Below, in pieces: positions 27,094 to 35,561 of a DNA stretch of 64,000 bases. The DNA is from Dyadobacter frigoris. Its GTDB lineage: Bacteria; Bacteroidota; Bacteroidia; Cytophagales; Spirosomataceae. A program made the translations under genes and the position numbers. The stretch spans positions 338,922-402,921 of the forward strand of contig NZ_SZVO01000008.1 in assembly GCF_005280585.1 (NCBI RefSeq), in the 5' to 3' direction. The notes beneath the pieces are model-generated. The model saw only the letters and a program-made list of their open reading frames with translations, was not told the origin of the DNA and searched no databases. Position 1 is the first letter of the stretch. The number at the start of each line of letters is the position of its first letter.

Positions 27094-28187
27094 TATCTTA
27101 CTTTTTGGCCATTCCGCTTAGATTTCTGCTCGATTACTTGAGGGGTTGGTTCAGTAATTTTCAAAGCCGGTTTTTCGGGGCCTGATAATGCCTGCGCGAT
27201 ACTGATTTTCTTTTGATGCTCATCGTAAACATTCAGCGTTTTATACTGGGGGTTTGCTTCTATGGAAAGATTAACCTCTTTTCCTTCCCGCATGATGGTC
27301 ACCTGCGGTTTTTCGCCGCGACTTAATGCATCAAGTAGCACCTGTTGATCTTTCGCAGTTAGGTTTTCTTTTACGCCGAGTTGGCTAACTGCTTTTTGCA
27401 GGTCAAAACCATAATCTTTATGAAACTCTTTTAATTTATGGTTTCCCGAGGGATCCTGATCGTTAAAATCGAGCTGTATCCATTTAGACTTTGAACCGGC
27501 ATTGATATCAAAAGTTTCAATTTTTATAGCCCTGCCCGACAGCAGGTTTTGAGCCTGCGAAGCACTGATTTGATCATCGGAAGCGAATATCTGTTTTTTT
27601 GATTCCTGCGGTTTATTCGTATCAGTCAGTGCTGCCTGGTACTTTTCAAAACGGTAGGCTCCGCTTGCATCTTTGGCAAAAGACAGATTGATATCCATTT
27701 TCTGATTTTCACTGATGTAATAGGACAAAGGGAGTGAGAATTCCCTTTGTCCCTGTTTGATATGCTGCGCGAGCTTTGAGCCGTCAGTTTCAAATCCTGC
27801 CTTTGCAACTGCCTCTTTCAAATCAGATAGATTACGGTCAGAGGAAATTGTTGTTTGCCTTTCTGCTTGCTTCTCTCTGAATGGAGCCAGGACTCTTTGA
27901 AGCAGACGCATCCACAGATTGGGATAAACCTGTTTTCGGAGCAAATCATTTTGGCGGGCCAAAATAATCAGCGTCATCTTTTCCTCCGGGACATTCGAAC
28001 GGCTGTACTTGTTTTGCAAATGCTCATAAAAGCCAAGCTTTTCTTTTAGAAATGCCTTGTCTTTTAATATGTCAGGGGAAAACAATTTTTCAAAACGCTG
28101 TTCGCGAGCTTTCCATTCATTCAGCTCCTTGGCTATCCTGTTGGAGGTAATCTCATTACTTGCAAGTGGCTGCTCCATGATCGGCAT
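27093..28187 (-). CDS. DUF3945-type protein of the conjugative element
   Basis: This 364-residue hydrophilic protein is similar in its second half to the following gene product: a LLSGRAI motif (about residue 205), a GFDLQKAVSQLGVKENLTAK-like helix region and SIEANPQYKTLNVYDEHQKK near residues 310-330. These are hallmarks of DUF3945 proteins on Bacteroidetes conjugative transposons, whose function is unknown. The N-terminal 150 residues are charged and helical. There is no signal peptide, so it should act in the cytoplasm. Confidence 0.75.
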   Translation of the reverse strand: MPIMEQPLASNEITSNRIAKELNEWKAREQRFEKLFSPDILKDKAFLKEKLGFYEHLQNKYSRSNVPEEKMTLIILARQNDLLRKQVYPNLWMRLLQRVLAPFREKQAERQTTISSDRNLSDLKEAVAKAGFETDGSKLAQHIKQGQREFSLPLSYYISENQKMDINLSFAKDASGAYRFEKYQAALTDTNKPQESKKQIFASDDQISASQAQNLLSGRAIKIETFDINAGSKSKWIQLDFNDQDPSGNHKLKEFHKDYGFDLQKAVSQLGVKENLTAKDQQVLLDALSRGEKPQVTIMREGKEVNLSIEANPQYKTLNVYDEHQKKISIAQALSGPEKPALKITEPTPQVIEQKSKRNGQKVR

Positions 28188-28212
28188 GATTTAAATTGTA
28201 AAACAATTGGTC

Positions 28213-29010
28213 TCAGACTGAAACACCCTTTCGCTTTGCTCGCCGGGATGGCTCATCATTTTCCTGTGCTTTCACATCTTGCTTTTTGCCGTCTTGCCTT
28301 TCAGTCTGCCGCTGAGACTGGCTTTCACCCTGGCCTTGCTTTTCTGTTTGTGTGCTGCGGATCCGCTGCTGGCGTTCGTCATAAACAGCTACTGATTTAA
28401 ACTGTGGATTGGCTTCAATAAAGCGTTTTTGTTCTGCTCCGTCCTGAATAAAGGTGACCGCTTGCCGGTTCCCTTTTTGAAGTGATTCGATCAGGCGTGA
28501 TTTGTCCGTATCATTACCAAGTTCTTTAATGGGATGTTTGGCAAGGGCTTTTTCGAGCTCAAATCCGTATTTTTCGCTGAATTGCTTCACTTTGTAGTTC
28601 CCGTTTGTCTCGGTTTCCTTAAAATCCATCTTTACCCAGGCATTGTAGAGCTTTCCTTCCTTGTTTGTCAAATCCTTGTTGACTGCGCGTCCGTCCAAAA
28701 GGTTATAGGCTTCTTTTAAAGTAATATTGCCTGCTTCCTTATTAATATAGAATTTCTGTTCTACCGACTTCTGTTCGTTTTCCTTTTTGAGCGAAGCGGT
28801 GTAATTGTTAAAAAAGAACATATCCGTCTGGGTAGACTTTTTAAATTGCAGAACGGAGTTTAGCTCATCTTTGCCATAAGCAGCGGTATGCTTAAGCTGA
28901 AATTCAGTTTGAGACTTGGCCAGGTTAGCTTTGAGCTGTGATTCGAGCTCTTGTCCGAAACCGGTGAATTTTACCTGGTCTTTGAGATAATCGAAATTTT
29001 TCTCATTCAT
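28213..29010 (-). CDS. DUF3945-type protein, paralogue of the next gene
   Basis: This 265-residue protein shows the same order of motifs as its neighbour: ITLKEAYNLLDGRAVNKDLT (about 115-134), YGFELEKALAKHPIKELGND and IEANPQFKSVAVYDERQQRI (about 205-224). It ends in a Gln/Lys/Arg-rich tail (QTERQDGKKQDVKAQ). The two genes probably arose by duplication. They follow traN on the same strand and may belong to the same transcript. Function unknown. Confidence 0.75.
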   Translation of the reverse strand: MNEKNFDYLKDQVKFTGFGQELESQLKANLAKSQTEFQLKHTAAYGKDELNSVLQFKKSTQTDMFFFNNYTASLKKENEQKSVEQKFYINKEAGNITLKEAYNLLDGRAVNKDLTNKEGKLYNAWVKMDFKETETNGNYKVKQFSEKYGFELEKALAKHPIKELGNDTDKSRLIESLQKGNRQAVTFIQDGAEQKRFIEANPQFKSVAVYDERQQRIRSTQTEKQGQGESQSQRQTERQDGKKQDVKAQENDEPSRRAKRKGVSV

Positions 29011-29050
29011 GATCGTAAGTATTTAATGGTTAATGAAAATGTTACTGCAT

Positions 29051-29884
29051 TTATGAAAGTGGCTTAGCGCGGACAATGGCCTTGTTTTGCACTTGCAGCT
29101 CCATGTGTCTGCCGCCATTTTTTTCGATCAGTTGAATCGTCAGCTGTTTTTGATCCGGAATTGTGAATTTGTTAAGTGCGAAAACAAATACATGAAAGCT
29201 GTTTGTACCGACGGCGGTAGTATCCTGGTGGACGTAAATAGGGGTTACTTCCTTTTCCTGGACTGCCGTCCGCCTGGCCCGTTTTTTATCCCGGATAAAA
29301 AAGCGGAGGTTTTCAATGTCGTAGGTGATGTTAGAGCGGTTTTCAAGTTGTAGACGGTAGAAGATCACATCGTCTTCGATGTAAAGGCCGCTCAATGAAA
29401 ACCGCGCTTTGTCACTGCGATCCTGAATGCGGTGGACCTTATTTTTATCAGAAATCGCCCGCTGTGAACCGTGCAATACCACGGCCTGGTTACTTTTATC
29501 AAATAGGGCAGATGAGGATGGCCTGTTTTTATCAGGGATCAACTCAATGTTCAGCTGCAAGGGCTCGTCTGAGTAAGTGACCACAAAAGAGTACAACTTT
29601 CCGTCCGAGGTAACTATGGTCAGGTTCGTCTGCACAAACCCTTTGTTTGCAGCTTTTACCTGTAAGATGTTCTCAATTCCTTTGGCTTTTTGGGCCAGTA
29701 CGTCCCGGCTTCCGCGGTCTACGCTTTTGATGGCAAAAGGAAAGATCAGGTTGACTGTTTTGTGATAAGTGATCTCCAATGGGAAAGGCTCAATGACAAA
29801 GAGCTCCACATTTTGAGCAAATGCCTTTCCGCTGATCACAAGCATCAGCAGGGCCAGAATACGGCCGATTCGGTTTTTCTTCAT
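29051..29884 (-). CDS. traN: Conjugative transposon protein TraN (DUF4138)
   Basis: This 277-residue protein has a signal peptide (ILALLMLVISGKAFAQ) and a beta-rich mature part: LEITYHKTVNLIFPFAIKSV at about residues 37-56 is the family signature. It is thought to be an outer part of the Bacteroidetes type IV secretion channel, comparable to VirB9. It lies directly after traM, as in CTnDOT-type transfer operons. Confidence 0.88.
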   Translation of the reverse strand: MKKNRIGRILALLMLVISGKAFAQNVELFVIEPFPLEITYHKTVNLIFPFAIKSVDRGSRDVLAQKAKGIENILQVKAANKGFVQTNLTIVTSDGKLYSFVVTYSDEPLQLNIELIPDKNRPSSSALFDKSNQAVVLHGSQRAISDKNKVHRIQDRSDKARFSLSGLYIEDDVIFYRLQLENRSNITYDIENLRFFIRDKKRARRTAVQEKEVTPIYVHQDTTAVGTNSFHVFVFALNKFTIPDQKQLTIQLIEKNGGRHMELQVQNKAIVRAKPLS

Positions 29885-29935
29885 GATTTTTGAAATTGAA
29901 GTGAAAGAGTGAAAGTATAGATGCTTTAAACAGCT

Positions 29936-31303
29936 TTACATTGAGGCTGCATTATCATCGCGAAGCAGCACCTGGTAACCGGCTTTTACGGACACCTGGG
30001 TAAGACGCGCCTTTTTGCCAATGAGCGTTTTCGCTGCCTGAATGCCCGCACTGGCCGCCTGTGCTCCAAGCGAAGGATCAAGCGAGCCGATGTCTACCCC
30101 TTGGATATCCTGGCTCAAAGACTGTTTAGCCACTTTCCGGCTGATTGCATCCGGAATATGTATGCCAGCGATTCCGTCCAGATCATAAACTGAAAGCTTG
30201 ACTGGAAGCAGCGAGTTTTCATAGCGGATGGACACAATCTGCACCATCAGCCGCTCGCCGCTTAGTGTAGCCTGCCCAAATACAAAACTGTCTTTTGGAA
30301 CCAGTACCCCTCCAACATAGATATCACCCGTCAGCCTGAGTTTGACTGTTGCTCCTGTTACGAGCTGCTGATCCTCGTGCACAACAGCAGGTATTGCATT
30401 ACCTGTGTTGGCTGAAACGTCCTGATCCAATGAGAAGAAGCCATTCTGCTGAAAGGGCAGTGCCTGCACGGCGCTATCATTTAAAGAATCGCCGTATGTG
30501 TTATGACCGAGTATTGAGACCGGATCATCGGCAAGACTTTGACTTACAGCAAACACTTGCTCTTTGTTTTCCTGTGATTGCTTTTGCAAACGCTCAGCGA
30601 CCCTTTCGGGATGCTGAATATCCATCACTTTATCCAGCAGCTGATTGAGCTCCATCATTTCGGGATCCTGTGGGTCGATGGCGGACTGTCCTTCAAGTCC
30701 CGCCATCAAAGCCTCCAGTCTTTGTATATCCGGACTTGCGGCGCTTTGAGCACCCGGTGGGGAAAGGGTAGGTTCTGCAGCGATTTGATTAGAATTGACT
30801 TGTTTGCTGCCAGGCTGCTGAGTGGTGAACTCGGGCGATGCTGAGCTCGCCAGAACGGCATCGAGCTCTTTGAGCTTTCCGTACACCTTGGCCTCGTTGG
30901 GATCGGAATACTTTTTCCCTTTATAGGAGCCTGAAACGACCCGTTTATTTTTTCCATACGGCCCATCCAGCCCCTGGAGTGTCATGGCGGCTTTTTCATT
31001 CTCAGAGGTAAGCTCAGCATTTCTGTACGGATCTTTCTTGATTTGCTCCGCTCTTTTTGCAGAGTCTTCCGCCGCCTTCTGATAGTAGCTCAGCTTGTCC
31101 ATGGGTTTGCCTTCTTTTAAAAAGGCGTCCGGAAGACTCGTGTTTAGTCCGGTCGGTTCGGCAGTGGTGGTCTGATCCTTTTTGGCATTCTTGGCTACCA
31201 GTGCCCAGTAGAAAAAGGTAAGAAAGGGTAGGGCCAGCAGCGGCAGTACGGTGTAAAACTTGCGCTGTTGTAAAAAGCGCGCAGAATAAGTCCTGTTTTC
31301 CAT
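29936..31303 (-). CDS. traM: Conjugative transposon protein TraM
   Basis: This 455-residue protein has an N-terminal membrane anchor (YTVLPLLALPFLTFFYWALV, about residues 16-35), a long charged periplasmic linker and a beta-rich C-terminal domain (GATVKLRLTGDIYVGGVLVP; FGQATLSGERLMVQIVSIRY) comparable to VirB10. It should form part of the channel scaffold across the envelope. A longer frame from 31534 would add 77 residues of overlap with no coding character; the start at 31303 puts the anchor near the N-terminus. Confidence 0.9.
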   Translation of the reverse strand: MENRTYSARFLQQRKFYTVLPLLALPFLTFFYWALVAKNAKKDQTTTAEPTGLNTSLPDAFLKEGKPMDKLSYYQKAAEDSAKRAEQIKKDPYRNAELTSENEKAAMTLQGLDGPYGKNKRVVSGSYKGKKYSDPNEAKVYGKLKELDAVLASSASPEFTTQQPGSKQVNSNQIAAEPTLSPPGAQSAASPDIQRLEALMAGLEGQSAIDPQDPEMMELNQLLDKVMDIQHPERVAERLQKQSQENKEQVFAVSQSLADDPVSILGHNTYGDSLNDSAVQALPFQQNGFFSLDQDVSANTGNAIPAVVHEDQQLVTGATVKLRLTGDIYVGGVLVPKDSFVFGQATLSGERLMVQIVSIRYENSLLPVKLSVYDLDGIAGIHIPDAISRKVAKQSLSQDIQGVDIGSLDPSLGAQAASAGIQAAKTLIGKKARLTQVSVKAGYQVLLRDDNAASM

Positions 31304-31343
31304 GTCAGTAAAAAGTCGAATGGGTGAATGATTGGTTGAGAAT

Positions 31344-31751
31344 TCAAGGGATGTAGTACTGGGGATTTTGAAGGCTGTCGCGTTTAACCTGCTGTTCAAG
31401 ACTGTCCAGATAGTGGTCCCATGCAGCTTCTCTTCTAAGCTTTTCTTTATTTCCCAGCGGATCGAATGGCCACAGTTTTGCGAATTCAAAGTCAGCAAAT
31501 CTGTGGGTGGCCTGTGAAAACATACCTTCACCAAGTAGGTACGCGCAGTATGCGCCGGATACTAAAACAAGCACGAGCAGAAGCGCTTTGAGTTGTTTGG
31601 GAGGCAGCTTGCGGGCATGCCTGTCCATGAAAGTGGCCCAACCCTGCTGTACGGCGGTGATGCTGCCAGCAATTTTTTTTGCTATTTTGTCCGTAGATGA
31701 CTCCTGGACCGGCTGTTTTTTAGCCCTGTGGGCATTGAATCTGTAAAACAT
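31344..31751 (-). CDS. TraL-like small membrane protein of the transfer operon
   Basis: This 135-residue protein has one membrane segment near residues 54-73 (KALLLVLVLVSGAYCAYLLG) after a basic cytoplasmic part. Position between traK and traM and the single TM fit TraL (DUF3989) of Bacteroidetes conjugative transposons. Sequence similarity alone is weak, so the name rests on synteny. Confidence 0.7.
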   Translation of the reverse strand: MFYRFNAHRAKKQPVQESSTDKIAKKIAGSITAVQQGWATFMDRHARKLPPKQLKALLLVLVLVSGAYCAYLLGEGMFSQATHRFADFEFAKLWPFDPLGNKEKLRREAAWDHYLDSLEQQVKRDSLQNPQYYIP

Positions 31752-31804
31752 GATGGTAAGTGTTTAATTGATACGATATTGTAAATCAAGATCATGTATC
31801 TTGG

Positions 31805-32422
31805 TTAGCGGTTCTGGATGTTGATGTCCTTGTTTTCGGTGGTTTCCCATTTTTCGATCAGAAAGCCGTGCGGGTTGTTATCGCTTCTGGATACTGTGCG
31901 CAGGTATCCTTCTGTGATCAGCTTGCGGGTTACGATGCTGGTCGGGCGGATGATCCGCTGCGCGCCGATACATCTGAAGTGATAGGGGTAGACCGAGATA
32001 TCCACTTGAACGCTGTCGATCTGTACCTGCTGGCTGATGTTGCCTGAAATAATACCGGTATAATACCCGGATTCTTTCAGATTGTCATACTGCTGTTTGG
32101 CCGAGGCGTCAGCCAGGTACAGGGCTTTTGAGACATTGGCAGCGATGGTCTTGTCATCTGGGTCCAGGGTGAAAAAGAGTCTGTGAAACGTGGCAACATG
32201 GTCGCGGGCTTCGACGGGTATATTTTCACGCCGTTGTGATGCATAAGCATCCAGGACCTTACCCTCCGCCAGAATATACACCGTGCCTTGCGCGGTTTGG
32301 ACGAGCTGATAGCTTTTGTAAATTGCAAAACAGCAGAAGGTAAGGCTGCCACAGACAACCACCAGCGTGAAAATCCTGATGTGCCGGAATGCCGTGTCGA
32401 TATTTTTGGCTTTGGTAAACAT
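31805..32422 (-). CDS. traK: Conjugative transposon protein TraK
   Basis: This 205-residue bitopic protein has a membrane segment at about residues 18-36 (FTLVVVCGSLTFCCFAIYKS) and a periplasmic domain with the family order VYILAEGKVLDAYASQRREN, ARDHVATFHRLFFTLDPDDK, and ITEGYLRTVSRSDNNPHGFL. It is the VirB8-like scaffold of the channel. Confidence 0.9.
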   Translation of the reverse strand: MFTKAKNIDTAFRHIRIFTLVVVCGSLTFCCFAIYKSYQLVQTAQGTVYILAEGKVLDAYASQRRENIPVEARDHVATFHRLFFTLDPDDKTIAANVSKALYLADASAKQQYDNLKESGYYTGIISGNISQQVQIDSVQVDISVYPYHFRCIGAQRIIRPTSIVTRKLITEGYLRTVSRSDNNPHGFLIEKWETTENKDINIQNR

Positions 32423-32449
32423 AGCGGATATAGGTTAGCTGTTGAACAA

Positions 32450-33547
32450 TCAGGATTTTTTTGCTGCTGGCAGTCTTCCGAAACCGCCCCCGGCGGGAAA
32501 AGCGTAGTTGCCGACACCCGTAGCTGCGTTACCTAAAAGCGCAGTTGTTTTATGAAGCAATGCATTGCCGCCTCCTGCCTGGATGATGTAACCTGCGACT
32601 GAAGGCACTGAGAAGTAGCCGACAATGCCAATAATGAGAAACACGAGATATGCCATATCATGCGCACTGAAAAATGTGTCCCCATTCTGTTGCACCTGAC
32701 GGATGTCGAGCGAGATCATCTTTTCCTGGATTTTTCCGATGATGGCCCCGAAAATATTTGCGACTGGCAGCCACAGAAAAATATTGATGTAGCGCGCAAT
32801 CCAGGCCGTCAGCGTATGCTGAAAACCATCAAATACGGCAATGCCAAAGGCGATTGGCCCGATAATGGCCATCACGATCAGATAGAACGTCCGGATCGTG
32901 TTCACACAGAGCGATGCCGATTCAAAAACAACCCTGAGTATTTCACTAAGGCCCGCCTTTATAGAATTGCGAAAATTATATGACTGTTTGGACATATAAA
33001 ACTTGATATCGTTGGCAATTCCATCGGTGAAGCCTTCCGAATACCCGTCGCCGTATGTGTATTTGAGCCATTTTTCGCGGCTTCCCTTCTGATCGTCTCC
33101 CACGTACATCTGCCAGAAATCAGAACTCTTGATAGCATCTTCTTTCTTTTTTAAAAGAAGGGCAATCGCTTTGTCTGAATCTTTGACTAGGCCCGCAGTC
33201 CCACGGACAGTTGGTGAAAGCACGGCATTGATCATCGCGATCACCGACGGGAAGATCAGGATCGCAAACCCAAGCACAAAAGGCCGGAAAAGTGGGTAGA
33301 AATCAATGGGCTCTGCATTAGCTAAATGACGCCACACCCGGTGGGCGATATACCAGATCGCTGCAAAACCTGCAATACCCCGGCCCACATTAATTAGCTC
33401 GCTGCACATCGGCAGCATTTCTGAGTAAAGCTCGTCAAGTACCCCGTTGAGCCCGCGGATCTGCTGCTCGAACCCTTGTGCATTGGCCCAATTGGGCAAT
33501 AAGATTGCAATGAACACGTAAAACGTGACCTTCAATAACTTATTCAT
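32450..33547 (-). CDS. traJ: Conjugative transposon protein TraJ
   Basis: This 365-residue polytopic membrane protein has several hydrophobic segments (ELINVGRGIAGFAAIWYIAH; PFVLGFAILIFPSVIAMINA; TFYLIVMAIIGPIAFGIAVF; MAYLVFLIIGIVGYFSVPSV). Such a VirB6-like subunit forms the inner-membrane part of the channel. A signal-like N-terminus is present (FYVFIAILLPNWANAQ). Confidence 0.9.
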   Translation of the reverse strand: MNKLLKVTFYVFIAILLPNWANAQGFEQQIRGLNGVLDELYSEMLPMCSELINVGRGIAGFAAIWYIAHRVWRHLANAEPIDFYPLFRPFVLGFAILIFPSVIAMINAVLSPTVRGTAGLVKDSDKAIALLLKKKEDAIKSSDFWQMYVGDDQKGSREKWLKYTYGDGYSEGFTDGIANDIKFYMSKQSYNFRNSIKAGLSEILRVVFESASLCVNTIRTFYLIVMAIIGPIAFGIAVFDGFQHTLTAWIARYINIFLWLPVANIFGAIIGKIQEKMISLDIRQVQQNGDTFFSAHDMAYLVFLIIGIVGYFSVPSVAGYIIQAGGGNALLHKTTALLGNAATGVGNYAFPAGGGFGRLPAAKKS

Positions 33548-33559
33548 CTTAGTACTGGT

Positions 33560-34198
33560 TTAAGGTTCTATACCAAAGATTTTCTGCATGGTTTGCGCTT
33601 CATTCTTCTCATTTTCACGCTGAACAGCCAAAACAGACGCATTGCTGTTAAAGTGTCTTAGAAATGAGAGCTTATCGGTCATATCCTCGTAGATACCGTC
33701 AATCGCTTTGAGTCTTTCATCGTCAGACGCCCTGAGTTTTTTCGCGGTTAGTACAGTTGTCAAAGCATCGAGATCACCCAGGCTTTTGGCGATCAGTTTA
33801 GTGTAAACATCCTGCATATACGTTAGTTCCTGTTTTGAAAAGGAGCCGCCTGACGAAAACCGCTGATAGGCCTGCCGGTACTCTTTGATCAGTGCCAGTT
33901 GGGCCTCTATGATATCTTTCACTCTGGCGTAGTTTTTTACCGCCGGGCTAACCTGTAATAGTCCGTCCAGAAATGCTTCGTGCAGTTTGAAGTTTCCTTT
34001 CGACAGGTCACGGATGGTGGTGTAACCTTTAAAGAGGATCTCATAACCCTTTTTAAGTTCTTCCAGGATTTTTCTGAGCTCATCGAGTTTCTCGATGTTC
34101 AGGATCAGTTGGGTGACCTCGGCAGTTTGTGCTCTCGCCGGAAGGGTCGGTGCCAATCCCAGTGTAAATAAGAATATAATGAGAAGTATCTTTTTCAT
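33560..34198 (-). CDS. TraI-like periplasmic transfer protein, copy 1
   Basis: This 212-residue secreted protein (signal MKKILLIIFLFTLGLAPTLP) is almost wholly helical. It shares an ordered set of motifs with the two genes upstream: a GYEILFKGYTTIRDLSKGNF-like helix followed by FKLHEAFLDGLLQVSP, and a C-terminal DDERLKAIDGIYEDMTDKLS. It looks like a VirB5-type minor pilus or channel component. It is followed by traJ, the usual neighbour of TraI. Confidence 0.65.
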   Translation of the reverse strand: MKKILLIIFLFTLGLAPTLPARAQTAEVTQLILNIEKLDELRKILEELKKGYEILFKGYTTIRDLSKGNFKLHEAFLDGLLQVSPAVKNYARVKDIIEAQLALIKEYRQAYQRFSSGGSFSKQELTYMQDVYTKLIAKSLGDLDALTTVLTAKKLRASDDERLKAIDGIYEDMTDKLSFLRHFNSNASVLAVQRENEKNEAQTMQKIFGIEP

Positions 34199-34204
34199 TT
34201 CCTT

Positions 34205-34846
34205 TTAGTTTATGCCGTGCAAAGCCCGGCTGTTTTCTATTTCTGCCTTTTCGTTTCGGATTTGGTTTGCCAGCAGCCTCGATTGCTGCGCAAAACTTTT
34301 GGCAAACGTGTAATTATCCTGCATCTGCTGGTAATACAGCTCAATTCGCCGTATCCTTTCATCATCAGTCATTGATGCGTTGCCACTACGGATTACGGTA
34401 AAGAGCCCACCCAGAATCGCCTGACAATCTTCATACAGAATTGCGAGTACCTTCTTAATATAGGCAAGCTGGGCTGCATCAAAGGTCCCGGTAGCTGAAA
34501 GCTCACCAGGCAGTTTTTCGCAGGTCTGGTTAACCACCCCATGCAAATCAGTGATCTGCTGCAGCCTGCTGTACGAACCGATGTTTGGGTTGACAATAAG
34601 AAGTGAATCAAACCGGTTTTTATGCAGTTTGAATTCTCCGCGTTTGATGTCTGAAATTGTTGTCAGCCCTTCCTTGGCAATCTTGTAGCCTTTTTCGGTC
34701 AGCTCTAGATATAGTTTCAAATGGGCTATCTGCTCAATCAGGTATTTTTTCTGGGTCGCATTTTGTCTGAACCACTCGCGGAAGTTTTGCCCGTGGCAAA
34801 AACCACCTGTCAGTAGCAGAAGCGTTAAGATCATTGATTTTTTCAT
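34205..34846 (-). CDS. TraI-like periplasmic transfer protein, copy 2
   Basis: This 213-residue secreted protein (signal MKKSMILTLLLLTGGFCHGQ) shows the same plan as copy 1: EKGYKIAKEGLTTISDIKRG, then EFKLHKNRFDSLLIVNPNIG, and DDERIRRIELYYQQMQDNYT near the C-terminus. It overlaps no gene and lies 6 bp from copy 1. Function as for copy 1. Confidence 0.65.
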   Translation of the reverse strand: MKKSMILTLLLLTGGFCHGQNFREWFRQNATQKKYLIEQIAHLKLYLELTEKGYKIAKEGLTTISDIKRGEFKLHKNRFDSLLIVNPNIGSYSRLQQITDLHGVVNQTCEKLPGELSATGTFDAAQLAYIKKVLAILYEDCQAILGGLFTVIRSGNASMTDDERIRRIELYYQQMQDNYTFAKSFAQQSRLLANQIRNEKAEIENSRALHGIN

Positions 34847-34862
34847 GGCAGATCTATTTATC

Positions 34863-35537
34863 TCAAAGTCCGTAGAGCTCTTTTACCACTTTTGCATCAA
34901 ATTCGGTTTTTGCCCTGGAAAGGCTCAATAGCTGATTTTCATGGTTAAAACTGCTCAGCTCATCATAAACCTTGTCTACTTGTTTAGCTGCCTGATCGAT
35001 GATTTCAAGTCTTTTCACATCACTCATCTGGGTAGTAAAGGATTTGACGACCAGGCTTAGCAGGTCCACATTTCTGGCTGTTTCATCCAGTATGCCGTCA
35101 TAGACTTTCTGCATATAAAAGAGTTCGGCAGCCGTAAAATGTTTATCGTTTTGAAACAGGCCCCAGGCCTTCTGGTACTGCTCGACGATCAATATTTCTT
35201 TTTCAGCAATCTGTTTGATGCGGAAATAGTAGCTGATCACCGCCTTCACCTTTTTGAGCTCGTCGTAATACTCTTTATATAGATCGCGCTGCTTTTTGAC
35301 CCAGTCCGTGATTTCGTCCAGATGCAGTTTGGCCATCGTGTTTTCCAGTGCTTTCTGGGCATTTTGGAGTTTGATGACCGCGTTCTGTCTGCGCTGGATA
35401 ACCAGGTCCACAGCCTTGACAACTCTTCGTATGATCGCTTTGATGATTTCTGCCCAGGGGACAGCTGCCTGCGTTTGCTGCACCGGTGTCAGTGTAGCGG
35501 TCAGCAGTACCAAAATGAATAGGATGCGTTTTGTCAT
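34863..35537 (-). CDS. TraI-like periplasmic transfer protein, copy 3
   Basis: This 224-residue protein has a signal peptide (ILFILVLLTATLTPVQQTQA). A long helical region (LQNAQKALENTMAKLHLDEI; YYDELKKVKAVISYYFRIKQ) resembles TraI proteins of Bacteroidetes conjugative transposons (DUF4141). It follows traG directly, the position of the canonical TraI, so of the three copies this is the best candidate for TraI itself. Confidence 0.72.
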   Translation of the reverse strand: MTKRILFILVLLTATLTPVQQTQAAVPWAEIIKAIIRRVVKAVDLVIQRRQNAVIKLQNAQKALENTMAKLHLDEITDWVKKQRDLYKEYYDELKKVKAVISYYFRIKQIAEKEILIVEQYQKAWGLFQNDKHFTAAELFYMQKVYDGILDETARNVDLLSLVVKSFTTQMSDVKRLEIIDQAAKQVDKVYDELSSFNHENQLLSLSRAKTEFDAKVVKELYGL

Positions 35538-35561
35538 GACTTTTTAACGGTTTTGTGATGT

